A stretch of 64,000 nt of DNA. Origin: Allacma fusca. Lineage: Eukaryota > Arthropoda > Collembola > Symphypleona > Sminthuridae. A program made the position numbers and the translations under genes. The DNA lies in contig OX359246.1 of assembly GCA_947179485.1 (NCBI GenBank), positions 21,886,001 to 21,950,000 on the forward strand, read 5' to 3'. This document shows positions 32,589 through 45,743 of this stretch, in pieces. The notes under the pieces were generated by a model. The model was not told the origin of the DNA, made no database searches, and saw only the letters and a list, made by a program, of their open reading frames with translations. Numbering within the stretch: position 1 is the stretch's first letter; each line of letters begins with the position of its first letter.

Positions 32589-35090
32589 ATGCTCAAAAAA
32601 TGTAGTCTATTTTTGATTCCTTCCATCGTCCTGGTTGTTATACCGGGTATTATTTCTGACGAACGCACCTGTTCAAATGTGAACATGGTTAGTTAAATAT
32701 ATAATAATTGTATTTAAAGAATCTCTCAACTTGTCTGACAACCTCATAACTCCTCGTATTTAATGATAGTTCTGGGTTATTAATTGAATTTTTAAGTGCA
32801 AGCATTTCTTGATTCGTTTCTAGTTTGAATGTGTTGACCACAGCTATATAGATGAAAAATACGTATGTGACTTTTAAATTTACTTGAAAATTGTATTTTG
32901 AGAAAAATGAATAATAATAATTAGGATTTTGTCTCTTCTTTGAAATGTCCACTGAATATTTTGCAGGAATGTGACGGTGTTAGGAACTGCCCTGATGGAA
33001 GTGATGAGGATTGCTGTTATTGTGTGCAAAAACATAATGGAGTAAGTCAAAGGATCTATAACCATAAATAGTTAGCATAGTCTCGTAAAATTATTTGAGG
33101 AATGGACACCACCCTTAATTAATGGGACCCGTGGAGCTGAGAATTCAGCGGATGTACAAATAATCATTGAATATATTCCGGACGAACGGACAAACCTTGT
33201 CGCGTTTTACATGTACCTAGTAAAGATGTTCATTTTGTTTCCTTGACAGTTTTGCTGTGATGGGTACAAGTATATTCCTCCCTACTGGGTGAGTAAAAAA
33301 TGTACCCTTTACCAAACAAAATATACATACATACATTCTAATTTAGGTAAAATATTTCTACTGATAAAATAAACCTTATGGTTAAAATTCTTTATACTGA
33401 AATTTTGTTACAATATTTCTGAGAGACAAATTGTAAGGAGAAAAATCGTTACATAATTTTAAATTACCAGTCAGAATGACAAATATACATGAACCTAGTC
33501 AAAAAGAAACATTCTTCAGGAAATCAGGAGGTATTTTCTAAAAGCATGAAGACATTTCAATGTTATGTTTAAATCTATGTGTATAGGAATGTGATGGATA
33601 TTTGGACTGTGCTGACTCAGCGGACGAGACCACTTGCGGTTGTGAATGCGTAAGTTAATTTCTGAGCTTTGACGTACTTGGATTGAGCCTTACGTAAGAT
33701 ATAATTAGGACAGCGTAAATAAATTATAATCCAACATCCAACTAACAAGACTCTTATCAAAAATTATAACTCTTATCGATCGGTTAAAAATTATTTGTCC
33801 AATGTCCTGTTCTTGTTGCCTGAATATTTAAAAAATTACTTTTCAATTTTTATTTGTACTTAAAGTAGCTTCTGGGCTTTCAAGTAATAGATATGTGTCA
33901 ATTAAAATTCATAATAGCTATAAGTCGTAGAAACAAATGTGGGCATGTCTAACATTTCTCCCATTTCCCCTGCTTGTCGTAAAGTATGAAAATAGGTATT
34001 AAGTCAAACAATTATTCTTTTAGTACTGTCCTTACGAAAAGCAATGCTTACCCAAAGCTTGGATATGCGATAAGTGGTCTAATTGTGGTAAGTAAATTTC
34101 CGTAATAATTGTCGAACTATAATTGGAAGATAAAATTAAAGAACATATCTCATCACATCTATGTACATATGTACATTTCCATGGAAAATATATATATTAT
34201 GTTCGTTTTCAAATCCTAGCTGATAGGTCTGATGAAAAAGACTGTCCGTGTGATGGACCAAACGATGTAAGTTGTTACTAGGATTTAATCTTGAAGGGGA
34301 GGGGGTTGATCATATACATGGGGGATTATTTTCCAAGTTTAGATTCCTTTTATTAGAGAACAAGCTTTTGAGTCAGTTTGATATTTTTATACAGTTGTTT
34401 AATCTTCTCTAAGAGAAATAATTCAAAGCGAAATGAAACCAAATACAACTGATATTCTCAATTCTGGTCAAGCAACTTATTTCTAGGGAACTATTCTATT
34501 TAACAAATCAGTGCTTTTGAATTTTTATTCAAACAATTACGCAACATTAAAACTTTCCTAAGACTATAATGAAAATTGAATTGTTATCTAGAAAGGGTAG
34601 CTCTTTTATAGACTACACGTATTTTTAAATGATGCCTTTCCATTCAATAGTTTACACTTTTAAAGGAAACTCAAGAAACAGAGCAGCAACTTCTTAGTTT
34701 TTAATGTACCAGACCTGTTACATTTACATATATGGTGTACACTTATTTGTGAACTATGTATGTATTGTGTTGTAATTTATTTTTAGTTTCTGTGCGAGGA
34801 TGGATTCTGTACCTATAGCAGCTTGGTAATTTGACACCACATGTCTTCTTGATACATTGTATGGGCGTCAATGAGCTTTTGTAATTCTAATCCTGGTGAC
34901 ATTTGTACAGGTGTGCGACGGTGTGGATCACTGTTTGGACCAGAGTGATGAAAAGTATTGTAATTCAACTATCCGGAGTGGCGTCGAGGGTGTTTTGGCA
35001 CCAGAAAAAAAAGCTATCCCTAGAAACAGTCAAATCCTGTCCGAATCGGCCTCAAAAAAGCAGGCGAAAAGTCAAGGTTGGCAGAAGTAA
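32589..35090 (+). CDS. LDLa-2: secreted four-LDLa-repeat protein
   Basis: Nine exons: 32589-32687, 32824-32862, 32967-33041, 33250-33288, 33587-33649, 34024-34087, 34220-34266, 34787-34825, 34911-35090. The product is 214 residues, with a signal peptide, four LDLa repeats and the same basic tail as LDLa-1. Introns closely match LDLa-1, without Gypsy-1 in intron 7. Against LDLa-1 about 29 codons differ in amino acid and about 7 silently, plus one codon deletion in exon 9; the tail from TIRSG onward is identical. Peculiarities are an extra Cys next to the last Cys of repeat 1 (DCCYC) and loss of the conserved Trp at the end of exon 8 (SSL). Ligand unknown. Confidence 0.87.
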
Positions 35091-35238
35091 TGGAGAAGAG
35101 CCAGGTCACATATTTAGATATCATCAAATAATGTTGGATTAATAGGATTAAGAAATTATTCAATGTCAGTTGTATAGATTTAACGCCTATGAAATATTAT
35201 TATTTTCATAGGGGTGTGTGTGTCTAATCAATTATGAG

Positions 35239-35244
35239 AATAAA
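35239..35244 (+). terminator. LDLa-2 poly(A) signal
   Basis: AATAAA about 150 bp after the stop, in DNA nearly identical to the LDLa-1 3' region. Confidence 0.6.
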
Positions 35245-35399
35245 AGTATCGTAGTTATGTTATTTCAAATAATGCATGCTCTTGAGTTGAATTTAATTAA
35301 TTCGAAATAGGCCATCGTAGCCCTTGTTTTTATGATCTTGTCATAAAGCTTACTGATGGGCCTGTAAGATTTCACATCGAAGAAATTTTGTCTTAGGGG

Positions 35400-35880
35400 G
35401 TTAAAGTTTCTTACCTGGTACATAGGGATTTTACATAGGGATTATACCTGGTGCAGTATATGATAGTTGTTAGTGCATTGTACCAGGAAAAATACCTGGT
35501 GCAAGTAATGTAAATTACAATAGCGTGCACCATGGTACAATACATTTGTACCAGGCAGTTGCTACACCAGGAAAAATCAATGTTAAAGGGCACGTGAGAA
35601 AGATTGGTGCTTTGGTTTGGGGCTGGGTTTTGGGGGAAAGGAAGAAGCACCAGGTATATACCTGGTATTAATTGAGGTTAAACTGGTGCTGCCAATGAGG
35701 AATCTTCGTAAGGGATACCAGGTATATACTTGGTATCAATTATCAATTGAGGTCACAGTGGTACTGGCAATGTAAATTCCTGTAAGTTGTACCAGGGATA
35801 CATGTTGTATCAATTGAAGACTAACAGGTAATTACATCTCAGAAGCGTGTGAGGTCAATGATTAGAAATTAACAAGTTGG
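35400..35880. repeat. Palindrome-rich repeat block (ACCAGGTATATACCTGGT)
   Basis: Around a dozen copies or half copies of TACCAGG/CCTGGTA in both orientations. One is a perfect 18-bp palindrome at 35649-35666. The block is absent from the otherwise matching flank of LDLa-1 (similarity breaks near 35397), so it is an insertion. No ORF is supported. Confidence 0.55.
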
Positions 35881-35917
35881 GGTGCAATCCGAATTTTCGG
35901 ATTTGGAAACCTAACCC

Positions 35918-36043
35918 GTCGTTTCGGACGTTCAGGTTAGGTTAGTTCGAGTGGAAAGGCGCGCTATTGTCACCACGATGGCCCCCGCAGTGGCAGCGCT
36001 CCTTTCCCCTCGAACTAACCTAACCCTCACTGTCCGAAACGAC
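35918..36043 (-). mobile_element. Foldback element, copy 2
   Basis: 126 bp with ends GTCGTTTCGGAC and GTCCGAAACGAC and long inverted arms containing AGGTTAGGTTAGTTCGAG. It is inverted relative to 381-520, and the internal loop differs (GATGGCCCC shared). Similarity continues outside the ends, as in copy 1. Confidence 0.6.
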
Positions 36044-36762
36044 CACCAACACGAAACAGACCCTAAGAGGGGGATATCTTAATGTAATGGAATAATGGGG
36101 TAAATGATAGAGTATGTTCTCGACGAGGAATTTAATCTGTGGAAGAAATATGTTATATAGGTAGAATTATAGGAAGGAGCAGAGTGCACACGTGGTAGGT
36201 TTTTGCAATAACAATTTGTGGATTCACACGTCATACTATGTATTAACTTGGCACTACGTGCCACGCCGCATTGCTTTGTTGGGACGGATACTCCAGAATA
36301 TGTTTTTGGCTGCGGTCATGTTGATTCCCTTTATTATTTGTGAAAGTCGCCATTTTGTGTAAACTTGTGTGGACACAATTAGTACTACGTTGTCGTTCCA
36401 CTAACGATTAATGGTCAGACGCAAACTTTTTAGCGTTGCGACGTACTTTTCCTAATAAATTAAAACGCTGATGGTTTGAATAGTCGCATACAGGGGGCAA
36501 CGCATTAACTATCTCCAGTTCGCACTTTGTGTTTCACCCACCAGAACACAGAGGAATATGTTAATTAACACAGGGAACCAGGTAGAAGGACCTTCCATCT
36601 GGTCAAATTTAGGTGAAAGATCTGGAAGGTGAAAAATCTGTAAAATTTTGATGGAATGGCAAGTGGAAGGTCTAGTGGAAGGTGGAAATCCTGGTGGAAG
36701 GTGGAATGTAATTTTGAGGCCGGGAAAGTAGAACTCAGCCTCATTGTTTTATCTAGCGGAAG
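36044..36762 (-). repeat. Dispersed repeat and short tandem repeat, no gene
   Basis: 36044-36290 is the inverted relative of 1-380 (TTGGCACTACGTGCCA near 36249). At 36621-36716 there is a degenerate tandem repeat of TGGAAGGT units. Nothing else is recognised. Confidence 0.45.
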
Positions 36763-39700
36763 ATTCCGTGCACTCCCAAAACTCTTGGTATAGAACCGAT
36801 TGTTCCGACTCCGTCCCAGAGTAACACGGGGACAATATTTATTGATCTAAGTTGTCACTTTCCCAGAACCTGGGACATCCCACCCCGATCCAAAGCAAAG
36901 TATAGACAGCAAAACGACATAGCGAGAGAACCTCAAAAAGGTTCAAGTGAGAACGTTCCAAAATGTCCTTCCTTTGAAAATGATTGGAGGGGACAATGTT
37001 CTACCTTGTTGTTTTGCGTCTGCGTAGAATATACATGCATTTGATAGATGCACGAGCAAATTTATTTCTAATTATCTAGACTAATAAAATACAGATTTGC
37101 ACGTATGTACATATCGTTGGCTAAATTACAATAAGTACCATTTTCAAAAAAGCTTAATTTTAAAAAGTACCATATTGAAGTTTGCAGTAATTCTCAAAGG
37201 TACCATTTTCATGCTTTGCGCTTAGAGTACAAATAACTTCTCAACTCAAATAAAAACAGTATTTTAATTAAAAATATTAAATTTTGTAATTATGAGTGAT
37301 GTAGGAAAACAGCACATGAGACTGCTAACTACTTGGATAGTGCATGAAGATATAAATGGAGCGTTTACTTTAAAAAACCACGTATTTTATGCAACAACTT
37401 GTTGAAGTAATTCCATTTAGTGTATGGTTTTGGTATTTTTTTTATTTGCAGTTATAAAAAAGTCAAATTAAATTTTAAACCCATACGAATACTTAGAGCA
37501 CTATATTATACACAAACGAACAAATATACACTATTTCGAAACTCGTGGCACTTGGATTGCTTATATACAGTTTGCTAATGCATGTGCATGAGTATACGTA
37601 CATTTGGCAAGTAAAAATGGTACTTTCTCACTGGGGAATTTTAACCGTGAAGCATATGGTACTTTTTCAAATTAAGCTCGCAGCAAAATGGTATCTTTCG
37701 TAATTTAGCCAACGATATGTATAAATAAAGCTTTTTTATTTTATAGTTGTGCTGCAAAAAATCCGAAAAACTACTCAGATTTCCTTGCATGTTCACTTTA
37801 TAATGCGTTCTTTTGGGAAATCGTATAATTGCCTATGCGGACTCTTATTCTACAATTCATACAATGACTATCATAACATTATTGTTTCCCCTGGTGACAA
37901 ATAATTTTCATTCTTATGCTTACAATCATGGAGGACATTTTCATCAGGAAAATTACCATTGTAATGGTTCGATTACTTCCCATTATATATAAATAAGTCT
38001 ACATACATACAAGATACAAGCACAATTATTACGGTAAATATGTAATTTTGCCGGGCATTTTCAAATCGTCATAGGGAGACAGAGAATTTGTAACAACATT
38101 TCCTGGTGTAGGAATTAAACTCATTGATCAAATAGATATGTATGTATTGTGTATAGTTTATGAATGTTCCGATTACATGTGCATATTTGTGAATATTGAG
38201 AAGTTATTTAGTTATATGAAAGTATAAGGAACCAAGGAAATATTCATCACTCACGACGTTAGATTTGCCAAGTGAGAACAATGAAGGAAATTATGAGACG
38301 ACTAAATATTCCTACCGAGCTTTAACTCAGATTGATCTAGATTGATGAGGATTTACACTCAACAAGACCAAAGGTGCCGTGACCCCGGGAAGGCTGCCCG
38401 GCTATTGTCACCGCCTTTGCTAATACGGACAGCCATCGGCGTCGCCAATGAAAAATGCATATATACCGAATATAAACTTTAACCTGGATTTAGTCTTTAT
38501 GGTAACTTGTACTCACAAACCTATAAAGCGCGTTTGGTGGGAGCGCGAAGATTTCATTTTCATCATCGTCAAAGTATGTTAATAAAATGATACTGATCTA
38601 TAATCTATACTACTAATTCAAAATTTCAAAGAAGGCTGTAGTGGCTGCGAAACTCAAACTGCGCGCCGTCCCATTACATGAGACATGCTGGGGAGCCAAT
38701 GAGCTGTGTGGAAGAGCATTCATTTTTGTACCAATCGCATTTGCGGACCTGTTTACAAGTACAAGCTAGTTTTCTCACAATCAGAAGCGGAGAGAACCAA
38801 GAGGGGTAGTAACAATGTTGAATTATTGTTAAATTGCTGCCAATTTCGGTCAATGATGTTAGATTAACTGGACATGAAAATCAACACAGGAGTTCTTATA
38901 TCCTTAAACATTAGGACAAAGGAAAACTTTAATTTCAGACTACCGGTGCTGGGTAATAATTTATTATGTTAGCGGAGGGATTAGATTTGAAATACATATG
39001 TACATTAATACGTGTATGCATATCCTCAAATTTGGTGTTGTATATAGAGCCATAATAATTTGGTAAGTTCTTAAACTCTCGACCCACCCAGTGAATTTGT
39101 TCAAAATATATATACATATACTCCTTAGTAAACATATATCTGTGGAATAATTCCAGTAAACTAATTAAACCCTGTATAATTTATCCTCGTTCAAATTACC
39201 ATAAAAACTACGACCAAAGTTGTTACCCGTATCTAAGGGTTTTCCGAAGTTACAAACCCGTGGGAAAAAAATCAAAAGAATATTTTTGGATAATATGTTT
39301 ACATTTCCGGATACGGATTATATATTAATATTTATCTTAAAAAAGAAACTCGTTTAAATCGAAGGTCAGGAAAGACGACAACCGAAAAACCAAATTAACG
39401 TTTTCTTAAAAAATCAAACATTTAAAAATTTTTTTTTTTAAATTGGCTACAATCCAAGTTTCAAACTTGTCACAGATAGCGCCGTAGTGCGAGGCCCAGC
39501 AATAGGTTTGGGCTCGAGGGCACCAACAAATTTTGTGTACGAATGTGGAGGATACGGTTGGTTGCTGGTTGCGGAGTCATTGATTACAAGTAAAGGGTTT
39601 GAGAAAATGAAGGAAATATTTGGGTATATTTTTATTATTCATTAAAATTAGTTATTTGGTATTTGTTAAAATGTAAACCTGAATTTAGATTTTAGATTTA

Positions 39701-40090
39701 GAAGTCAAACTTTCGGAAAGCTCACCTCTTGATTGACACTTACATAGTACCACAAAGAAGATTAAGAAGATACTGTGAAACACACCATCTTCAGAAACTG
39801 AAGTTTCATGATTTCCTATCTGATGCTGAGCCTAGCTCCAAGAAATAGAACTTTTCATAGAACTTTTATCTAAGTAATTCTCAGTATTAAAAATTCCTAC
39901 AACTTCAGTCATATCCATAGCTACGGATTGTTTTTACAGTGATACTTTAGTATTTTAGAACATTGCAGCGTGGATATAATTTATCTGTGTTTATGAATAT
40001 GTAGAATATGAATGGATAAATGCACCTACAAAATCTATTTATAATTATCTACAACCAGTTTAATACACATTTGCTAGTATGTACGCAAAT
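36763..40090 (+). repeat. Intergenic spacer repeat, copy 2
   Basis: Close duplicate of 16140-17930, here interrupted by the TA-flanked MITE at 37114-37715 and by about 700 bp of unmatched DNA at 37980-38690. No gene recognised. From 40090 to 41240 further non-coding DNA includes another partial spacer copy near 40900-41220. Confidence 0.6.
37114..37715. mobile_element. TA-flanked MITE with TCGTTGGCTAAATTAC ends
   Basis: 602 bp with inverted ends TCGTTGGCTAAATTAC and GTAATTTAGCCAACGA, flanked by TA on both sides. The matching spacer at about 16492 shows the empty site GTACATATGTAT. ATAT as a 4-bp duplication is an alternative reading. TA targets fit Tc1/mariner-like elements. No transposase; internal AAAATGGTAC motifs occur near both ends. 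Confidence 0.7.
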
Positions 40091-41244
40091 CATACATAAG
40101 ATCTTGCTTATAGTTGTGATGCAAAACAAATCCCGAAAAAAATATAACACGTTTCCTTGCATGTTCACTTCAGGTTGTATGTTCAGGAAAAAACGAAAAC
40201 AATTTCTATTCCACAAGTCAAAGTCTGAATTTATCCTTCTACTTCATTATTCACATTTGACTTTCAAATATCCAGATCTTCCACACTCAAATTGGGAGAT
40301 CAATATCCTCATCATCAGCATCGTAGTCAATGTCTCTCCTGAACCTTAACTTATCTAAAAATTGCATAATATTTTGTGTGGTCATGTCAGTAATTCTTAA
40401 CGTAAGGATAAAGTTGAATGCTTACTAAAAAGCGCCGAGTTCTACAAACTAACGTCAGAATATGCTATGAAAATAAATTTAAATATCAGAGAGTACTTTG
40501 CGGACTCCTAAAATCCTAAAACAACCTCACTTTACATTAATTTTGATTAAATGTGACTGGAAATATTGATCGGGTCAAGGAGATTGTTTCAAAAAAATCG
40601 CGGAAACAATTTGAAATCCTATCCAGCAGTGAATACTTCGTGATTAATCCTCTTATTTGTGTGACAGTGGGTGGAACAGGTATAATTAAAACTGGTGTAA
40701 TTAAAAAAATTAAGTACAGGTTTGTAATTTGAAAACAAATGAAAATAAAAAAACTTCAGTTTAATGTCATAAATATATACCATTTTGAAACAAAATGTAT
40801 TTGATATATACTCATTATCCAATAAATATTAAAAGACATTGACCCTGCATCAAAAGTTGGGGGGTGGGGTAGAAAACCATTGAATGTCCCTCGTTGGGAA
40901 ATAATTGGAGGGGACAATGTCCCATCCAAAAGACCTGTTGTTTGTCATCTGCGTAGAATATAAATTGGTACATGCACAAACAAATATATTTACAATTATT
41001 ATCAACAGCCCATGAAATACATATTTGCATGTACAGATATGTCTGTATAAATAAAGTTTTCGTATGGTTGTGCCACAAAAAATCCGAAAAATCTGATCAA
41101 GTTTCCTTGCATGTTCAGGAAAATATACCAAAATAAGTTTATTGCTTATTCCACGAATTAAATTCGAATTTACCTTTCAACTATCTTGCTAACTTCCAGA
41201 GATGCAAAATTCACGCCATGCTCCGCTTGTAGATCCGTGTTATA

Positions 41245-42042
41245 CAGTCGACTCTCTCTATAACGACATCAATAAATCTCCCAAAAAGTGAAGTTATAAG
41301 GGAACGACGTTATAGAGGCACATCATATAAATAACGGTTTAATTGCAAATGTTCCGTTTTTAGTTAAATTGGAGTCATGTCTCGTTTCATTTGGCACATA
41401 ATGTATGTCTATGTAGAATGAGAATAAAAATGGTTAATATTAATAAATAGATTATAACATTTTTCGAAGTTTCTCACGCCACTAACACCAACAAAAAAGG
41501 TCAGGATTGCATAAAGTATTTTCTGAATCTCAATAAGACTTCTCAGAACATTAGCAAAAGTTTTCAAACAGTGAAAATTGTAATTCTGTTAAAGCTGTGA
41601 ATGACAGTTCTTTATTGGATGCGAAAATACAGATAAACCTAAAAGCTTGAAAATGTGGATTTCCTGGATGGGGATTAATCAATGTCGTTAACCACGCTTA
41701 CACATACATTTACAATAACACGTGCCTTCCAGTATTTTATAACGTCGAGACATTATAAGCTAATGCAATTATAGTGAAACCGGAGAATAAAAATAACTTT
41801 AAAATGACAGCACCAGTATGTTATTTAGCTAGGTTTGACGAGTTGTAACGTCAACATGACGTTATAAGGGTACGCTTTCACCCTACGGCGGCACAAAAAG
41901 CGACTTTATAAAGGAACTGACGTTATAAAGAGTGACGCTATAAAGGTAGAAATTAGCATATAATTTAGCTTGGGAGGAACCCAGGATGACTTTATAGGGA
42001 GAGCGTCTCTATAGGGAGAGACGCTATAAGGAGAGTCGACTG
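41245..42042. mobile_element. pogo/Tigger-like MITE
   Basis: 798 bp beginning CAGTCGACTCTCTCTATAAC and ending AGAGTCGACTG, with TA on both sides (41243-41244, 42043-42044). The CAGTCGACTCTC end and TA target resemble pogo/Tigger elements. The interior repeats GTTATAAGG and GACGTTATAA motifs, and no ORF is seen. It lies about 400 bp upstream of P450-3. Confidence 0.75.
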
Positions 42043-42323
42043 TATTTTTATAGTTTAATTCTCTATTATTTAATTATGAAAGAAAATCAAGTATTCAGTT
42101 TTTCCTCAATGTCTTAAACTTGCCAATACACGACACAAATAAGTCAAAATTGTCAATAATTAAAAGGTATAACCATCTGACCTGAGTAATTTGATAATAA
42201 TAGATCAAGACGTTTAAAAGATACTCAAGTAAATCAAGGTTTAAAACTTTTACACTCTACGTATAACGTGAGTTAATGCGATTTTTTTTATAGATGTCTC
42301 TCAACTGATGAACATATTTCATG

Positions 42324-42363
42324 TTTAATAAATGATGCTGTACAGTTCCGCATCTATTCAGTA
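42324..42363 (+). promoter_or_regulatory. Possible P450-3 core promoter
   Basis: TTTAATAA at 42324-42331 lies about 30 bp upstream of TCAGTA (42358-42363), which matches the arthropod initiator consensus. The start codon is 86 bp further on. Single-copy observation with no comparison available. Confidence 0.35.
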
Positions 42364-42445
42364 CATTTATCGGATCGGGATACTAAAGGTGTAAAGTTTA
42401 TTTGATTAAAATCTAAAGCTCGTCATAAGATAGTCAGCAGGTGCA

Positions 42446-44547
42446 ATGACAATTATAATATTGGCTCTGCTCATGGTCTTGGCCATTAGTTGGAGTTACT
42501 TTGAAAGACGCATCCCAAATTTCCCACCAGGTCCTGGTTCTATACTTCCTATAAAAATGTTTCTCTTGAAGGATCCCCGGAATTCTGTTGGTTAAACCGT
42601 ACGTTTGATTTCTTGATGACAGGTCCAATTGGTCTACCTTTATTGGGACACCTCCCCTTGCTGGGTACACATCCACATAAAACGTTATGGAAATGGAAAG
42701 GAACTTACGGCCCTCTAATTGGAGTTTGGTTTGGATATTACAGGTATCCAAGTTATCGTTGGCAGTTTCAAAAAGTAATACCAACATTTAAACAGGGGTC
42801 GGATTTTTGTCAGAAGAATACTATTTTTTGTTGGCAGGGATTGGAAAATCTGTTCACTTTCTTTTCAGTAGCGATTTTAAAAATTATTGGCGGTTTCCTT
42901 ACACTGGATTAAGATTCAGCAGGGAAAATCGTAAATGATCTTCGACGAAACTTTACCACAATCCGACCCCTGAATTTAAAAGGCATCAATTTAAAAAATG
43001 TCATAATAATTGTTATACTAAAAATACTAAATCAAATTTCTGTAAGAGGAATATACTCATACGAAAGACACTTGAAAGGTTCATGTATTTTATCCTACTA
43101 TTTTTCTCACCCTAGAACTGTTGTGATCAATGATGCAAAACTGATCCGAGAAGCCTTAAACATGGGTGTTTTTTCCGGGCGGCCAAAGTTAAACTTTTTC
43201 ACTGCCAGAAACGATGATGGAACCGTAAGAGGTAAGCAAATTTCAGTCGCAAGTGGTAAGACACCAAAATAAAATACAATTTTCAGGCATTGTCGTCACG
43301 GATGGCTCTCATTGGGCGGAACAGCGAAGGTTTACATTGAGAAATCTTCGGGATTTCGGTTTCGGAACAAAAACCATGGAAGCGAAAGTCCAGGAAGAAA
43401 TACATGAGTTCATTGACCATTTACGAGCAAAAGAAGGGAAGCCAGTTCAAGTTAAACATTTATTCAATAATACAGTACTCAATGCATTGTGGAGCATAAT
43501 GTTCAGCGACAGAATGAAAGAAGATGATCCTGAATCAGTGGCTGCTGTTCGAAGCTTAACAGCGTAAGTATAATTAATTACAGGAATTCAAATTCTTAGC
43601 AAAAATTGGAAATAATAATCTAAAGTTAGAACTCTCTGAATCAAAATCTGTGTATCAATTTCTCAATCAATTACTTCAGGATTGCTGATGACTTGAGTTT
43701 CCTTGGAAGTTTGGCTATATTTCTGCCCTGGTTTGCCCAAATCGCTCCCAAGCTCTCAGGCTTCGATAAGATAATTCAGAGTTTCGCTTGTATCAAGAAA
43801 TTTCTTCGGAAACAGATTGAGAGCCATAATAAATACTACATACAAAACCAACCCCGAGATTTTGCTGACGCCTACAAAGATGAAATGGAGAGAACGACAG
43901 ATCCTAATTCCAGTTTCCACGCCAAGAACGATGTGATGGTTCAAACTTTAATGGATTTATTCGGCGGAGGGGCCGAGACTACAAGTACGACGCTGACCTG
44001 GTTATGTGCATATTTGATTTGTCATTTGGAAGTTCAGAAGAAGTTACAAGACGAAATTGATGAAGTTGTTGGAAAGGAAATGGTTCCGTCATTGCCGGAC
44101 CGATCCTCGATGCCATTCACAGAAGCCGTTATCAACGAAGTGATGCGTTTTTCCTCTCTACTGCCTTTCGCAGTCACTCACAGTACTACTGAGGATGTGG
44201 AGTTTCATGGGTATTTTATACCCAAAGGTACAATGATTATTCCAAATATTTACGGGGTACATTTTGATCAAAATGTTTGGGGGGATCCAGAAAATTTCCG
44301 CCCTGAGAGGTTCCTGGATTCGCTTGGAAAATTCCAGAAGAATGAGAATCTATTGCCCTTTTCCACTGGGAAGAGGGCTTGCATCGGGGAAGGTCTGGCA
44401 AGGGACGAATTATTTTTATTTACTACGAGCTTGTTCCAGACGTTTTGTGTGTCCGCTGCTGGTAAACTTCCGAGTTTGGAACCCCACTTGGGACTCACAC
44501 TCTCACCTCAACCATTTGAAATGATTTTGAATACCCGGATTAAATAA
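42446..44547 (+). CDS. Cytochrome P450 (CYP2-like), complete gene
   Basis: Five exons: 42446-42530, 42623-42743, 43116-43231, 43287-43563, 43680-44547. The product is 488 residues, a normal length for microsomal P450s. The N-terminus is a hydrophobic membrane anchor (MTIIILALLMVLAISWS) followed by a proline hinge (PNFPPGPIGLPLLG). Exon 4 has HWAEQRRFTLRNLRDFGFG, the C-helix region typical of CYP2-like enzymes. The last exon has I-helix GGGAETTST, ExxR (NEVMR), FRPERF and haem loop FSTGKRACIG. All splice sites are GT-AG; the first donor (GTCCTG) is weak. This is the only intact P450 in the window and the reference for the other copies. Expected role: NADPH-dependent monooxygenation of a small lipophilic substrate at the ER. 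Confidence 0.92.
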
Positions 44548-45740
44548 TTGACATCTTGACACTCTGACCGGAGAATAAGTTTTGAGGAGTAATTTCCGTG
44601 AATCTACAAAACTAAATTTAGCATCTCACATATACATAATCATCGTTAATACAGTACTTTATTCGATGATGTGTTTCTTTTTGTGCGTATAGTTTTGATA
44701 TTCATTTTTGAAAAAATTAGGACACAAAAATGTCAGTTACGAATTTCACACTCAGGTATTCTACGTTCTATAGAGCATTTGGTTCCAAATTATTTTAGTT
44801 TCCAAAAACAATGGTGTAATTTGAATTCCCGTAGAAGTGTACCACTGATGCAAGCATTGATTACATGTTTTTTATTGAAACTTTGATATCTCACTTCACA
44901 TCTATTTCTTTGTTGTTGTAGCCCATTTCCTTGTTTTCCGTATTATTTCCTATAAATAAAAATTGACAAGTGTCACGTATAGATATACATATAAGCATAA
45001 CGTATCAATAACCCACAATATTGCAACCAATGTCTCAATACTATCCATGGGGTCAGTGATCGTTGATCATCCGGGTTGGCTAAAATAATTTGCATTTTGT
45101 AGTACAGCATTGATTGAAAGCCACTAATTTTAATCTATTGCAATTCCAAATGTTTTCCAATATAAATTCACTCCATTCACTGATAATCCAAGGTTCTGAA
45201 TGTACAAAAAATGAAATAATGAAAATTACATTTATTTACACTTCTGAACTGAATATATTATAAACATGATAGCTGCAATTTCCCCCTCAAAATTAGACCT
45301 TCCTATATAGACACTATAATAAATATTATAACTGATAATGGAGCTTTTGTTTGCCAATAGGAAGAAAATTGCATTTAGTTTTAGAACGACGTACAATGAT
45401 GACCTACGCATAAAAAACATTTTAAAAAAATTTAAAAAACTACTATTTAACTTCAGGAATAAACTAAATGCTTGATAACTGTATTTGTGAAATTACTAAA
45501 TCTTGTGAGACTATTAACCAACAATGAGCAAATGTTTCCGGGATTGTTCCAGGAAGCTAACGCTCCTTATCTGATTTTGACCTTACTCCATCCACTCTTA
45601 TACAACATTTAACCACAGGATTGCAAATGATTCTGTCTTTTATCATGTGAAAAACATTTATTCACAAATCAGTGCTGTCCCTTATTACTGCTTTGATTTT
45701 GAAACAGTAGGTAGTAGGATTTGTGATGAGTTGTTTATGT
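44548..45740 (+). other. P450-3 3' flank and LDLa-3 upstream region
   Basis: Non-coding and homologous to the flanks of P450-1 and P450-2 without the MITE. No convincing AATAAA close to the stop; AATAAG at about 44573 is the nearest variant. Confidence 0.5.
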
Positions 45741-45743
45741 CAT

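Noticed and set aside
38341-38460. GC-richer patch considered as a possible tRNA or structured RNA
   Set aside because: No cloverleaf arms or A/B box spacing could be fitted.
42434-42787. 117-codon minus-strand frame over P450-3 exons 1-2
   Set aside because: Antisense to confirmed coding exons and introns; no motif.
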